The notes: generated by a model from the sequence alone, not told the origin. A stretch of 64,000 nucleotides of DNA from Veillonella rogosae JCM 15642 (GCF_002959775.1 NZ_PPCX01000010.1:248001-312000), one strand, 5' to 3'; shown: positions 51,143-60,906, counted from the stretch's first letter. Numbers and translations are program-made.

Positions 51143-53166
51143 TGTTGTTCCTCCTCTTGTTCAGCGGAATGAAGGGCTTCTAGAGCACGCTCCAAGATAG
51201 CCTGCTTCGCTTCCTCTACGGTCATACCTTGTAATTGAGCACCAGCCACAGTTCTGTGACCACCGCCACCCAAGGCTTCCATTACAACTTGTACGTTTAC
51301 CTTGCCTTTGGATCGAGCACTAACGCCGATACCGCCGTCATTCAAGGAATACAATACAAAGGCTACTTCAATATCTTCATTACTGATGAGCATATCCGCA
51401 CTTTGTGCAGCTAATGCCATCATATCTTTCAAGCCTTCAGGTGCTACGGAAATAGCAATCCCTTCGGTGCGATTGGCTTCAAATACTATTTTAGCACGCA
51501 ATTGAACAGAATCGAAGGTTTCAATAAATAATTGTTTCACCTTTTCGATATCCGCCCCTGCACGGCGCAAGAATGCAGCCGCTTCAAAGGTACGCGCACC
51601 AGTTTGTTGAACAAAGTTCTTCGTATCTAGAACGATACCTGCATAGATGCCTGTAGCTTCCGCTTTTGAAAGCTTCACAGGAACACCTGCATATTGTACG
51701 AGCTCTGTAACGAGCTCAGATGTGGACGATGCAGTAGGTTCCAAATACGTAAGTAATGGATTTTCTACAAAGTCCGCTGCGCGACGGTGATGATCGATAA
51801 CGATGCGTCGTTCAGAAATTTCAAGCGCCTCTGGGGCTGCTACCATTTCTTGACGATGCGTATCACACACGATAGTGAGCGTATTCGCATCTACCCATAC
51901 CTTTGCACCTTCTAGGGTGATAAAATGCTCTTGCCAGAACTCAGATTCATTGAGAACGGCCACCATTTTATCGATAGCACTCGATTCTTTTGAAAGTACA
52001 ACACGTACGTCTTTACCAAGTGCTCGAGCAATAGAGGTGACACCGATGATGCCACCTAATGCATCATAGTCTTCCCGTTGATGACCCATAACAAGAATCT
52101 TATCAGAGTCGATCATGAGCTCATGCAAGGCTTGAGATACGACACGAGCACGAACACGTGTATTCTTCTCAACACCTGCTGTATTACCACCGAAGAAGCG
52201 GGTACTTTCACCATCCATAATACACACTTGGTCACCACCGCGACCTAATGCGATATCTAAGGCGGCGCGAGCACGACTAGACACATCTTTTACAGAGCCT
52301 ACGTTCTCACTAATACCGATAGAAATCGTAGCTGGCACCTGACGTGGAGAAGGCAATTTACGGATTTTCTCAAGAATTTTAAAACCCTTTTCCTCCATCG
52401 CGCGAAGAGCGCCACGAGAGATGGCAAAGGTATACATATCATCTTGGAAGTTACGAACGAAACCTTCATGGCCGTCGATTTCATCTACGATGATATTGTT
52501 AATATCGGACCAAACGCTAGTATACTCGCGGTCACTAAGACCTTTTGTCAACTCTTCGAGATTATCGATTTGAATCATGCCCCATACAGGCTGATCCTCT
52601 TCAGCCTTGATACGCGCTTTTTCTACTTCTGTAATGTTTTTGAAGTATAGCGCCATTACAGCATGTTCAGCTAGCTCATCTTCACTATGAAGATCTGGCC
52701 GTGTATCACGAGGATCAATAAATTTGTAAATGATTTGGAAGTGCTTGTCTTCGTACTGCTCCGTCATATATCCGGATTTACCCCAGATTTTATCAAGGCG
52801 GAAGCCTGGTAAAAGAGCAGACATTTTTTGAAGTTTATTCCAGTCTACTTTAATCCAGTCTGCAAAGACACTGTTATTCCATACTAAAGTGCCTTGTTTA
52901 TTAACAAGAGCAATGCCCATTGGCAAGTTTTGTAAAGCAAAGTTAGATGCTTGTGTGACGTTTTTCATCATCGCCCCAAGCTGCTCCCTTGCCAAGCGAC
53001 GGCGGTTATGAATGGTATTGTAATTAATCAAATACGCCGCTACCACGATAATTAGTGCTAAAATTGCCACAGCCCAGTTTAAATAGGCCAACAATAATAA
53101 CAATACTACGATAACGGTGATAATGGTAATTTCTAAACCTTGCCATTTCCGTTGAAAGGATTTCAT
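51139..53166 (-). CDS. gdpP: Cyclic-di-AMP phosphodiesterase GdpP
   Basis: This is a 675-residue protein with two N-terminal membrane helices (ITIITVIVVLLLLLAYLNWA; ILALIIVVAAYLI), a PAS-like domain (about residues 65-170), a degenerate GGDEF domain and a DHH/DHHA1 phosphodiesterase. DHH motifs include VMGHQREDYDALGG, TIVCDTH and IVIDHHRRA; DHHA1 has GGGGHRTVAGAQ. It hydrolyses c-di-AMP at the membrane. Position before rplI is conserved in Firmicutes. Confidence 0.93.
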   Translation of the reverse strand: MKSFQRKWQGLEITIITVIVVLLLLLAYLNWAVAILALIIVVAAYLINYNTIHNRRRLAREQLGAMMKNVTQASNFALQNLPMGIALVNKQGTLVWNNSVFADWIKVDWNKLQKMSALLPGFRLDKIWGKSGYMTEQYEDKHFQIIYKFIDPRDTRPDLHSEDELAEHAVMALYFKNITEVEKARIKAEEDQPVWGMIQIDNLEELTKGLSDREYTSVWSDINNIIVDEIDGHEGFVRNFQDDMYTFAISRGALRAMEEKGFKILEKIRKLPSPRQVPATISIGISENVGSVKDVSSRARAALDIALGRGGDQVCIMDGESTRFFGGNTAGVEKNTRVRARVVSQALHELMIDSDKILVMGHQREDYDALGGIIGVTSIARALGKDVRVVLSKESSAIDKMVAVLNESEFWQEHFITLEGAKVWVDANTLTIVCDTHRQEMVAAPEALEISERRIVIDHHRRAADFVENPLLTYLEPTASSTSELVTELVQYAGVPVKLSKAEATGIYAGIVLDTKNFVQQTGARTFEAAAFLRRAGADIEKVKQLFIETFDSVQLRAKIVFEANRTEGIAISVAPEGLKDMMALAAQSADMLISNEDIEVAFVLYSLNDGGIGVSARSKGKVNVQVVMEALGGGGHRTVAGAQLQGMTVEEAKQAILERALEALHSAEQEEEQQ

Positions 53167-53182
53167 AACGGCCTCCTTTCTA

Positions 53183-54142
53183 TTACAAGCTACGTTTTTG
53201 GAAACGTGCTCGCATATCTAAAAACATATCAAAAATACCATAAAAAACAAGACCATAAGGACTCATTGTATATAAGAAGAAAAGAATTAAAAATTGAAAG
53301 AATCCATTTACTCCGTAAGTTTTCATAACAGCCATTAAACAGGTAATACCATTAATTAAGCAAATGAAAGAACCTGCAAAAGCAATATTCATTCCGATGT
53401 CTTTAAGTAAACTATTATCATATCCAATATAGGATAATCCATAAATAATAATAATCCCTATAGCTAAAACACCAGCACCCCAAATTGGCATACGCCATGT
53501 ATCCATTGGCGGTAATTCTCTATGAACTGTATTAGTCCGACGACCAATATAAGATACTAATTTAGCCATGATATACGTTATGACAGAGCACGCACAGAAC
53601 CACAATGACAACATCATACGTTCTGCCTGAGCAAATGAATAATTGAGTTGCTGAATCATCGTATCAATCTGTTCTTGCGGTATCGATTGTTGTCTTATAG
53701 ACTCAATCATAGCGTCTTTTAACTCATTATTTACATTTTGTCCTAAGGTAATAAAATCTACAGATGCAAAACTATTAGCAAACACTAATTGTAAGAGGCC
53801 CATACTAAGCAATACAGCGGCAGGCACTAATATTAACTTTCTAAAAGACCAGTTTGCTCTAAAAGCTTCACCCAAAAATATACTCGGCAATGAATATACT
53901 AAGACTGTAGACATAGCAATTAATGGACCAAGAAAGAGTGCTACTAACATGAAGGCTACTATTGAGGAAGTACAGCTATATCTACTACCCCAACGGATAC
54001 CAATGATAGAAATACCTGCTGGAGCTACCATAGTTGCTAGAAAAGCTGAAAACGGCATGACTGCCCCAATTATAGTCAACATAGCGACAATGGTTGATAC
54101 AAATCCTGTTTCTACCATCGCTCTTGTATTTGTTTGTTTCAT
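53183..54142 (-). CDS. YybS-like DUF2232 membrane protein
   Basis: This is a 319-residue protein with about eight hydrophobic segments, for example STIVAMLTIIGAVMPFSAFL and IWGAGVLAIGIIIIYGLSYI. It begins MKQTNTRAMVETGFVSTIVA, close to the DUF2232/YybS opening. YybS precedes gdpP in many Firmicutes. Its role is not established; a substrate-capture component-like fold has been suggested for the family. It lies 16 bases upstream of gdpP. Confidence 0.8.
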   Translation of the reverse strand: MKQTNTRAMVETGFVSTIVAMLTIIGAVMPFSAFLATMVAPAGISIIGIRWGSRYSCTSSIVAFMLVALFLGPLIAMSTVLVYSLPSIFLGEAFRANWSFRKLILVPAAVLLSMGLLQLVFANSFASVDFITLGQNVNNELKDAMIESIRQQSIPQEQIDTMIQQLNYSFAQAERMMLSLWFCACSVITYIMAKLVSYIGRRTNTVHRELPPMDTWRMPIWGAGVLAIGIIIIYGLSYIGYDNSLLKDIGMNIAFAGSFICLINGITCLMAVMKTYGVNGFFQFLILFFLYTMSPYGLVFYGIFDMFLDMRARFQKRSL

Positions 54143-54335
54143 AAATCTCCATTCTACATATAAGAAGATAGATTAATTGGTATCTTTTAATTATAACAGT
54201 TTAAAAGGGTAACTTCAAACAGTCCCATCACACTAAACTTTCCCAATAAATACTTTAATTATTATGTTAAAATAATAAAAACAAATCATTCGAACAAGTA
54301 TATGATAAGTCCTTCACATTAGATATAAAATAGAA

Positions 54336-54371
54336 AATAGGAGTCTCTCCAACAGAGGCTCCTATTTTCTA
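54336..54371 (-). terminator. Terminator of the PIN/ImmA operon
   Basis: AAAATAGGAG and CTCCTATTTT form an extended stem with CTCT/AGAG inside; T-rich DNA follows on the minus strand. Confidence 0.85.
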
Positions 54372-54845
54372 TATTTGAATATGTAACTCCCTAAGCATTT
54401 CAAATACATTTATATATTGCACATTTAAAAAGTTACAAATATCAGGAATTTTGACTTTTTTAGATCCAGATGCCAATATCTCATGTGTTACAACTACACA
54501 ATTATTTACATATGCATATGCAATAATCCAAGGATCTGCCTTAGATAAAAAACGAATTTTCTCTGAATCTTTATATTGAATATTCTGAGTCACATGCTCA
54601 GAAATCTTAGCAAATGCTTGTTGAACTTCCGTTGCATCTACTGAGTAAGTATGAATAGTATAGTTATCTTCAAACCATGACGATAGTTCATCATGGCCTG
54701 CCATAATTTCAGATTCAATCGGTTTAATAGTTAGAATATTTTCTGGACTATTCTCTATCAGTTTCTTCCAAAACGATGGAGCTATATCAAATCCATAATA
54801 GCGATTCTTCGCATCGATAAAAGTATTACTATCAAGTACATACAT
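54369..54845 (-). CDS. DUF4411-type PIN domain protein
   Basis: This is a 158-residue protein. MYVLDSNTFIDAKNRYYGFD opens with the PIN Asp (LDSN-F), TIKPIESEI carries the middle Glu, and LSKADPWIIAYAYVNNCVVV followed by TEHE-like THEILASGSKKVKIPDIC has the DPW-type Asp and later acidic residue. DUF4411 members are VapC-related RNases. It follows the ImmA-like gene by 12 bases, making a two-gene unit like a toxin-antitoxin pair. Confidence 0.78.
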   Translation of the reverse strand: MYVLDSNTFIDAKNRYYGFDIAPSFWKKLIENSPENILTIKPIESEIMAGHDELSSWFEDNYTIHTYSVDATEVQQAFAKISEHVTQNIQYKDSEKIRFLSKADPWIIAYAYVNNCVVVTHEILASGSKKVKIPDICNFLNVQYINVFEMLRELHIQI

Positions 54846-54857
54846 AGCTTTCTTCTC

Positions 54858-55973
54858 CTAAAAGCCATATTTATTTACATATTTAGAAAAAGTGTTTCCC
54901 CGTAACCCCAATAACTCATAAGCCTCTCTATAAGCCAATGCTCCTGCTCTAGCCGCTTGAACAACGGCACGACTAAAAGACTCTCCCAAACGTATATGGG
55001 CGGTCGCGTAAAAATTACCCCCACTTTGAGATGTACGTTCAGGTATATTCTGCAAATATTGCTCAAACTTTTTTACTAAAAGTTCATATTGTCGTTGATT
55101 TATATAACCATGTGTTAATGCAACTCGATATATAACATACTGACTAACCTTAAAATATTTTGCGATTTGTTCATACGCTTGTGGAGATTCACTCCATCTA
55201 GAATGAAATAAAGACTCTGGAACAAGGAACTCTGCAGCAAATCGATTGCAATAAGGTTCAGAGTTACCGTCGCTAACCCCCTCTTCACCTAATAAAACAT
55301 GACAAAACTCATGAATTATCGTAAATAATTTCCCATTACTCGAATCTCTGCCATTTATAAAAATAATAGGTGCATAAGAATCAAGTAATGTAAATCCTCT
55401 AAACTCACTAACTAACAACTTACGGTTGTTATTAGAGCCAACAACACCATTAACAAAAACAGTAATTCCAATAGCTTCAAGACGACTCCGTATATATGTG
55501 AAAGGATCAGCCTCTCGAATTTGCCAACCCTTTTTGATACCTAATAAAGAATAAGCTTTTTCAACTAATTGCTTAACATTCATATCTTGAGAAAACGCCC
55601 CTATATAAGGTATTTGATCCATAGCTAAATTAAGCTTGCGATACTCACTCAACCAATCCTGTCGAATTTGCATATCATAAATTGTATCTCTCAATTCAGA
55701 ACTATAAGGAGTACTATCTTCAACCCCATTTACTCTTCTAAAATCAGCAATTTCTTTTTCAGCTATATTAGGCGGAGCTTGTAAATACATGTATCCCAAA
55801 GGTACATTGGAAAATACAGCTAAGTCTGTTATTTGATTAAATGTTGGACTTAAAGACCCTACAACCCATTCATCATATTTAGGATAGCGCGTATAAAATG
55901 CCTCATATCCCTTTCCACTATATTTAGGTAACCAATTTAAAATCTCGCTACTTACCGGAAAACGATTCGCCAT
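54858..55973 (-). CDS. ImmA/IrrE metallopeptidase domain protein
   Basis: This is a 371-residue protein. The N-terminal 130 residues are an XRE-like helical region (TFNQITDLAVFSNVPLGYMY). The C-terminal half has the zinc protease motif FTIIHEFCHVLLGE (H-E-x-x-H) with RFAAEFLVPESLF supplying the third ligand. Such fusions are encoded upstream of DUF4411 PIN proteins as putative antitoxins or regulators. Codon use is more AT-rich than the flanking core genes, suggesting acquisition. Confidence 0.78.
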   Translation of the reverse strand: MANRFPVSSEILNWLPKYSGKGYEAFYTRYPKYDEWVVGSLSPTFNQITDLAVFSNVPLGYMYLQAPPNIAEKEIADFRRVNGVEDSTPYSSELRDTIYDMQIRQDWLSEYRKLNLAMDQIPYIGAFSQDMNVKQLVEKAYSLLGIKKGWQIREADPFTYIRSRLEAIGITVFVNGVVGSNNNRKLLVSEFRGFTLLDSYAPIIFINGRDSSNGKLFTIIHEFCHVLLGEEGVSDGNSEPYCNRFAAEFLVPESLFHSRWSESPQAYEQIAKYFKVSQYVIYRVALTHGYINQRQYELLVKKFEQYLQNIPERTSQSGGNFYATAHIRLGESFSRAVVQAARAGALAYREAYELLGLRGNTFSKYVNKYGF

Positions 55974-56118
55974 ACTTTCACCCCCTTATTATAAACTCAC
56001 CTACTATATTATCCACAACACATTAGTATAAATTAGTTAATCTACCTATACCACTTTTATAAAACGTTTATGTTACTTTTATGTTACTTTTATATTACAA
56101 CTATCTAGCACAAAAAAA

Positions 56119-56154
56119 CAAGCAACTGTTATAGAAATCTATAATAGTTGCTTG
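56119..56154 (-). terminator. Terminator of the RNase J gene
   Basis: CAAGCAACT and AGTTGCTTG with inner TTATAGA/TCTATAA form a near-perfect stem; T-rich DNA follows on the minus strand. Confidence 0.85.
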
Positions 56155-56169
56155 TAAAAATATATGTGA

Positions 56170-58305
56170 TTATACGTCTTGAATAATCGGCAAGATCATA
56201 GGACGGCGGCGAGTTTTATCGTAGAAGAATTTACCCAACGCGTCACGTACGTTTTGCTTAATCGTAGTCCAATCTTTAATACGTTGAGCTTCGCAATCAT
56301 CAAGAACTTGTTCTACCCTACGTTCTGCAGCAAGCATGAGCTCTTCTGCATCGCGTACGTATACGAAGCCACGAGATACGAGGTCTGGACCAGCTACGAT
56401 TGTACCAGAAGCTTTATCCATCGCCATTACAACGATAACCATACCTTCTTGTGCCAATTGTTGACGGTCACGAATAACGATGTTACCTACGTCGCCAACG
56501 CCAAGTCCATCAACGAAGATAGCGCCAGCTTGTACACGGCCACCTTTACGGCCACCATCTTTATCAAATTCAAAGATTTGACCATTGTCGCCGATAAGGA
56601 CTTTCTTAGGATCTACGCCCATAGCAACACCAAGTTCACCATGACGGCGCAACATGCGGTACTCACCATGAACTGGAATGAAGTATTCTGGACGAACAAG
56701 GTTGAGCATAGTTTTAAGCTCTTCTTGGCTCGCATGACCAGATACGTGGATGCCACGGTCCTTACCATAGACTACATTACAACCTAAACGAAGCAAGTTA
56801 TCGATAGTTCTACCTACAGCACCTTCGTTACCTGGAATTGGTGTAGCAGAGATAATAACTGTGTCATTCGGTGCCAACTCTACAGTGCGGTGGTTGCTTG
56901 TAGCCATACGGGACAAGCCTGCCATCGGTTCACCTTGAGAACCAGTTGTTAAAATCATGATTTGATCATCTGTGTAGTTGTGCATTACATCTACGTCGAT
57001 GATTGTATTTGGCGGAATGTTCAAGTAACCGCGTTCTTGCGCGATTTCTGTAACATTTACCATGCTGCGGCCCATAACGACAACCTTACGGTTGAACATA
57101 ACGGCCGCATCAATAGCTTGTTGGATACGAGATACGTTAGATGCGAAGGTAGCCAATACAACGCGGCCTTTCGCTTCTCCAACAGCTTGTTTAATAGCAG
57201 GGCCTACAGAGCTTTCAGAGCCTGTAGTACCTGGTTTTTCAACGTTTGTAGAGTCGGACATCAAGGCCAACACGCCTTTATTACCAAGCTCAGCAAATTT
57301 GTGCATATCCATCAAACGGCCATCAACTGGGGTTTGATCGATTTTAAAGTCACCTGTATGAAGTACAGTACCGATTGGTGTATCGAAGTACACAGCACAG
57401 GAGTCAGGGATGGAGTGGTTTGTTTGGATAAAACCAACCTTCACTTGACCAATTTGAACTTCATCGCCTGCAGCAATAGTACAAAGACATTTTGGAGATA
57501 CCTTATGTTCTTTAAACTTGCCTTCAATCAAACCACAAACGAGATTTGTTGCATATACTGGGCAGTTAATTTCTTTCATAAGGTATGCCAAGGAACCAAT
57601 ATGGTCCTCGTGACCATGGGTAATTACGACAGCTTTCACGCGATCCTTATTCTCGATGATATAGCTCATATCAGGAATAACGATATCTACGCCAAGCATA
57701 TCTTCGCTAGGGAACGCAAGACCAGAGTCGAGAACGATGATTTCATCCTCATATTGGAAGATGGTCATGTTTTTACCGATTTCACCAAGACCGCCAAGAG
57801 GGATGATTTGGAATTTACCCTTATTAGCGCCATTTGGTGTACGACCTACTAGTTCCACAGGTGCCTCTTGATTGTTGCGATTTGTGGAACGATTATTTGG
57901 ACGGTTGTTGTTACGGTTTTGACCATTGCGACCATTATTAGTTCTCGTATTGCGTGTATTTTCACTACGTTCACCACGTGGTGCACGAGTTTGACGAGGT
58001 TTACGTTCTGTACGTTCTTGACCCTCACCTTGTTCAGCATTACGACGTGTACTGGTACGGCGTGTCGTATTTGTACGACCACCATTTGTATTTGTACGAG
58101 TATTTGTACGGCGTTGACGTGTTGTGCCTTCGCCTTCACCTACTGCATGTTGACGAGTACGACCCTCGCCAGTAGGGCGGCGTGTATTAGTGCGGCGACG
58201 AGTCTGTTTTTGTTCGCCTTCAGCCGCAGCTGCACGAGTAGCATTTCTTGCTACTGTCGGTTCTGCTTTCACTTGCGCAGTAACCTGATTATCTGTTGTA
58301 TTCAC
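56170..58305 (-). CDS. rnj: Ribonuclease J
   Basis: This is a protein of about 711 residues from the GTG at 58305, which follows a perfect AGGAGG by four bases; an in-frame ATG at 58344 is also possible. Residues 1-145 are a low-complexity Arg/Asn/Thr/Gly tail, probably RNA-binding. Then comes the metallo-beta-lactamase core: VVITHGHEDHIGSLAYLM carries the metal ligands, LHTGDFKID follows, and the beta-CASP has GHASQEEL and PVHGEYRML. It degrades and matures RNA from the 5' end. A structured leader precedes it. Confidence 0.9.
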   Translation of the reverse strand: MNTTDNQVTAQVKAEPTVARNATRAAAAEGEQKQTRRRTNTRRPTGEGRTRQHAVGEGEGTTRQRRTNTRTNTNGGRTNTTRRTSTRRNAEQGEGQERTERKPRQTRAPRGERSENTRNTRTNNGRNGQNRNNNRPNNRSTNRNNQEAPVELVGRTPNGANKGKFQIIPLGGLGEIGKNMTIFQYEDEIIVLDSGLAFPSEDMLGVDIVIPDMSYIIENKDRVKAVVITHGHEDHIGSLAYLMKEINCPVYATNLVCGLIEGKFKEHKVSPKCLCTIAAGDEVQIGQVKVGFIQTNHSIPDSCAVYFDTPIGTVLHTGDFKIDQTPVDGRLMDMHKFAELGNKGVLALMSDSTNVEKPGTTGSESSVGPAIKQAVGEAKGRVVLATFASNVSRIQQAIDAAVMFNRKVVVMGRSMVNVTEIAQERGYLNIPPNTIIDVDVMHNYTDDQIMILTTGSQGEPMAGLSRMATSNHRTVELAPNDTVIISATPIPGNEGAVGRTIDNLLRLGCNVVYGKDRGIHVSGHASQEELKTMLNLVRPEYFIPVHGEYRMLRRHGELGVAMGVDPKKVLIGDNGQIFEFDKDGGRKGGRVQAGAIFVDGLGVGDVGNIVIRDRQQLAQEGMVIVVMAMDKASGTIVAGPDLVSRGFVYVRDAEELMLAAERRVEQVLDDCEAQRIKDWTTIKQNVRDALGKFFYDKTRRRPMILPIIQDV

Positions 58306-58396
58306 AGTTCCTCCTAAAATTTTGTTCATTATTTTATTTAACATAGTTTCTTTTCTCACCTATCACTTGAATTGATCTATGCTACGGAGGCCACAC

Positions 58397-58425
58397 AAAG
58401 AAAAAGGCGCTAAAATACTAGCGTC
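58397..58425 (-). terminator. Attenuator-like terminator before RNase J
   Basis: GACGCTAGTATTTTAGCGCC (58425-58406) folds and is followed by TTTTTCTTT, about 90 bases before the RNase J start. Termination here would stop expression unless the leader refolds. Confidence 0.75.
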
Positions 58426-58622
58426 TCGTCAAATAGGCGCAAAGATGCGCTATCAATTTTTGCCGTTCCTAGTGTTGTTGTGACCATTTGCCATAGCAAA
58501 TGAGTATATTGCCCTCATTAGATATGTCAGCCGCGACGGGTACGTTCTCTTCGTCCCTATCCAATGGGTCTAGCAATATAATCCGATCGATTTTAATGAA
58601 AGCCTCGCTTTCATACGTTACT
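58406..58622 (-). ncRNA. Structured leader RNA with terminator, upstream of RNase J
   Basis: On the minus strand a 5' hairpin ATGAAAGC-GAG-GCTTTCAT opens. TATATTGC/GCAATATA (58580-58573 with 58512-58505) then closes a second helix CATTGGATA/TATCTAATG, holding two hairpins (58557-58538; 58537-58526) as a three-way junction. A competing stem AATGAG-CTCATT (58519-58499) excludes the closing helices. Hairpins at 58502-58485 and 58453-58433 precede a GACGCTA/TAGCGCC terminator and TTTTTC. I match it to no known class. Confidence 0.6.
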
Positions 58623-58639
58623 CCTATTGTAACATAAAA

Positions 58640-58682
58640 ATAGCGCTAACAAAAGAGGGAACCCTTATGTTAACGCTATTAC
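58640..58682 (-). terminator. Terminator of the DUF805 gene
   Basis: AATAGCGTTAACA pairs with TGTTAGCGCTATT, followed by TTTATG on the minus strand. A TACAAT -10 element for the leader RNA lies immediately after. The rest of 58683-58856 shows nothing. Confidence 0.7.
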
Positions 58683-58856
58683 ACGAACTTTACACGACTG
58701 TTAAGTGCTTCAAAAGCGCACAAAATCAAGTCAATTCTATAGATTATATAATTTTAATTATCTATTTTAATCCTTATAGCTAACTATTTTATTCTTAAAT
58801 CGATCTAGGTACTTTATGCTTATATGATACAGCTATTTTATTTGTATTAGATCTAA

Positions 58857-59933
58857 TTATTTATCATTAGGATCATCTTTGTAAAAGCCTTCAATATGCC
58901 ATGCCCCATTTTCTTCAATGACGGAAATATAGCGTTTCGTATGTGTCGCTTCTACGGCACCTTCACTAGGTTTTGTCATTTGCAAGTTCGCCTCGAAGGT
59001 AATGCGCTTCAAATTACCTACGCGGCTCACTTGAGAAACGCCTAAAGAGACAACGTCAACCTTAGGGGCCTTCTTCATAGACTCAATCCACTTTTGTTTC
59101 TCTGTTGGGTTAGCCTTAGCTTGATCAATAACATAGGTGAAAGCCTTGTCGTAATCTTTGTTATTAACGGCATTAAAATATTCTTTTACCGATGCTTCCG
59201 CAGCTTCTTCACTACCTTCACCTACTACAGCATTCGCGAACCACCCCATGGATATGGTCTTATCAGAAGGCGCCATATAACGCATGGAAAGACCAGAAAC
59301 GCAAAGAGCACTTACGATTACAGCGATAAGAACTTTCGTTGTTAAAGAGCTGCTAGTAGGAGACACTTTCATAATAGACGCTAAGCGCTTGTCGATTACG
59401 ATATGTTGTAAGGCGCTGCCATATTGATTATCCTGGGGTTGCCCCTTTTTACTCAATAAACCTAATGCGATCAAAGGGCCTACAAAAGGAACGAAGAATA
59501 GCAATAATGTGTCACTACCTTTTCCTGTATCATGGAGACGACGGACACAGAGTGCAACCATAGGCACAAAAGAAACGAGTCCTAAAATCGAGATAATCAT
59601 CCATGCTAAACCAAGTAAATAAGGGCCTGTTTTAAATATAGCAGTCAACGCGCAGAACACTGCTAATATACAGATTATCACTACATTCCACAAGAATATA
59701 AATTGGAAAAACTCCCTACGGGAAGCACGTCCATCGGTATCCATGAACTTTTTCCCCATTACATAAAGGAACGTATCCTTATAACTCATTTGGTAATGGG
59801 CGAAAGGATAGATTACATCGCCTTCCGGTGCGATACGCTCCACCTCTGTTGCCACTGTATACTGCCCACAAGTAGGGCAAAACATAGCCTCCTCATCACA
59901 ATACTGACGGCAAGTATCACAATAACGTTTCAT
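58857..59933 (-). CDS. Zinc-ribbon DUF805 membrane protein with extracytoplasmic domain
   Basis: This is a 358-residue protein. A zinc ribbon MKRYCDTCRQYCDEEAMFCP-TCG opens (two C-x-x-C knuckles). Residues 50-170 are DUF805 with membrane helices (WNVVIICILAVFCALTAIF; LAWMIISILGLVSFVPMVAL) and CVRRLHDTGKG, the DUF805 hallmark. A further membrane helix (TTKVLIAVIVSALCVSGLSM) leads to a 140-residue extracytoplasmic NTF2/DUF4878-like domain (VKEYFNAVNNKDYDKAFTYV). Role unknown; possibly an envelope sensor. Confidence 0.75.
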   Translation of the reverse strand: MKRYCDTCRQYCDEEAMFCPTCGQYTVATEVERIAPEGDVIYPFAHYQMSYKDTFLYVMGKKFMDTDGRASRREFFQFIFLWNVVIICILAVFCALTAIFKTGPYLLGLAWMIISILGLVSFVPMVALCVRRLHDTGKGSDTLLLFFVPFVGPLIALGLLSKKGQPQDNQYGSALQHIVIDKRLASIMKVSPTSSSLTTKVLIAVIVSALCVSGLSMRYMAPSDKTISMGWFANAVVGEGSEEAAEASVKEYFNAVNNKDYDKAFTYVIDQAKANPTEKQKWIESMKKAPKVDVVSLGVSQVSRVGNLKRITFEANLQMTKPSEGAVEATHTKRYISVIEENGAWHIEGFYKDDPNDK

Positions 59934-59950
59934 AAACTTCTCTCCGAAAC

Positions 59951-60025
59951 TCTCAATCTTTTATTATTTTAACTATCTCAATTGCTTATTATTTTAATAA
60001 TCTCAATCACCTATTATTTTAAGTA
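59951..60025. repeat. Three tandem 25-bp repeats
   Basis: TCTCAAT....TATTATTTTAA.TA recurs at 59951, 59976 and 60001 in exact 25-bp register. The third copy contains the stop codon of the neighbouring uracil-DNA-glycosylase-like gene. Confidence 0.85.
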
Positions 60026-60805
60026 TGTATCTACAGCCTCTGCAAACCCTTGTCGATATAGATTAGCTCCTCCGTTTGCAGGATGGCGTAAACCGATGGC
60101 AGACAGGCCAAATTTGCCCATCGTATCAGCAGATTTTTGTCCTACGGCGAGCATAAGAGGTTCTACACCACCTAGCTCAAGATGTAAATCTAATAAGCGT
60201 TTTGTATATTCCCAGCCTAATTGTTGTTCTTTATCCGTAGGCGTGCGGTTCGTCAATGGGTTGCCATCCTTATGTGGGTGGAAAGGGAATATATTCCACA
60301 GCAACGTGTCATAGGGATCGATGCCCTTTTCAACAATAGCACTCCACACCACAGTATCCGTAGGCTCATTAAAGCCGTCTTTTTGCTGTGTATCTTTCAA
60401 CAGAGCACTACTAGGAGAACTAGTTCGTTCTAAACGAATAGGCGTGACATCCTTCGCACGAATGGTTTTGTGCTTATCTAGTAGCATTCTTTCACAAGTA
60501 ATAGCAATACCTGTAAAGCGTCCCCCTTGATAGCCTACAGCCTCAGCCACCACAAAAACCTTAGCTCGACCTAAGCGCGGCAATAGATAAGCGACTAAAT
60601 TATCTCGGCGCACTTGAGCCGCATCAAAACCATCTGTAACGATTTCTAAATCGGGGTTTACCTCACCCCAAGGATTATGGATAAGACTACCTTGATACTG
60701 TGCGAGCCAATCTACAAAACCGCGTACCTTCGCTACACGCTCCGCATCAAAGGACTCTATATATTCATCAAAAGACAAGCTCTTCTCTAACTCAAATAAA
60801 GACAT
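60014..60805 (-). CDS. Uracil-DNA glycosylase superfamily protein
   Basis: This is a 263-residue protein. VFVVAEAVGYQGGRFTGIAI resembles the UDG motif with the GEAPG-type loop, LLWNIFPFHPHKDGNPLTNR the middle motif with an Asn-Phe core, and GLRHPANGGANLYRQGF the C-terminal HPS-like motif. These fix the UDG fold. The catalytic Asp of classical UDG is not obvious, so substrate range is uncertain. It is a single gene with a terminator pair upstream. Confidence 0.75.
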   Translation of the reverse strand: MSLFELEKSLSFDEYIESFDAERVAKVRGFVDWLAQYQGSLIHNPWGEVNPDLEIVTDGFDAAQVRRDNLVAYLLPRLGRAKVFVVAEAVGYQGGRFTGIAITCERMLLDKHKTIRAKDVTPIRLERTSSPSSALLKDTQQKDGFNEPTDTVVWSAIVEKGIDPYDTLLWNIFPFHPHKDGNPLTNRTPTDKEQQLGWEYTKRLLDLHLELGGVEPLMLAVGQKSADTMGKFGLSAIGLRHPANGGANLYRQGFAEAVDTYLK

Positions 60806-60906
60806 ACAGCCTCCAATTTAAATTTCATACGTTATTACCGATATATATCTACTATACATGATAATTACACGAATTGCATAAGAAATATAAAAATAAGCAA
60901 TAAAAA

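Noticed and set aside
56179..57852. Long plus-strand frames opposite RNase J
   Set aside because: They are antisense shadows of a strongly conserved gene and have no initiation signals.
58470..58625. A 50-codon frame inside the RNase J leader
   Set aside because: It lacks any ATG, GTG or TTG with a ribosome site at its start, and the same bases form well-paired helices.
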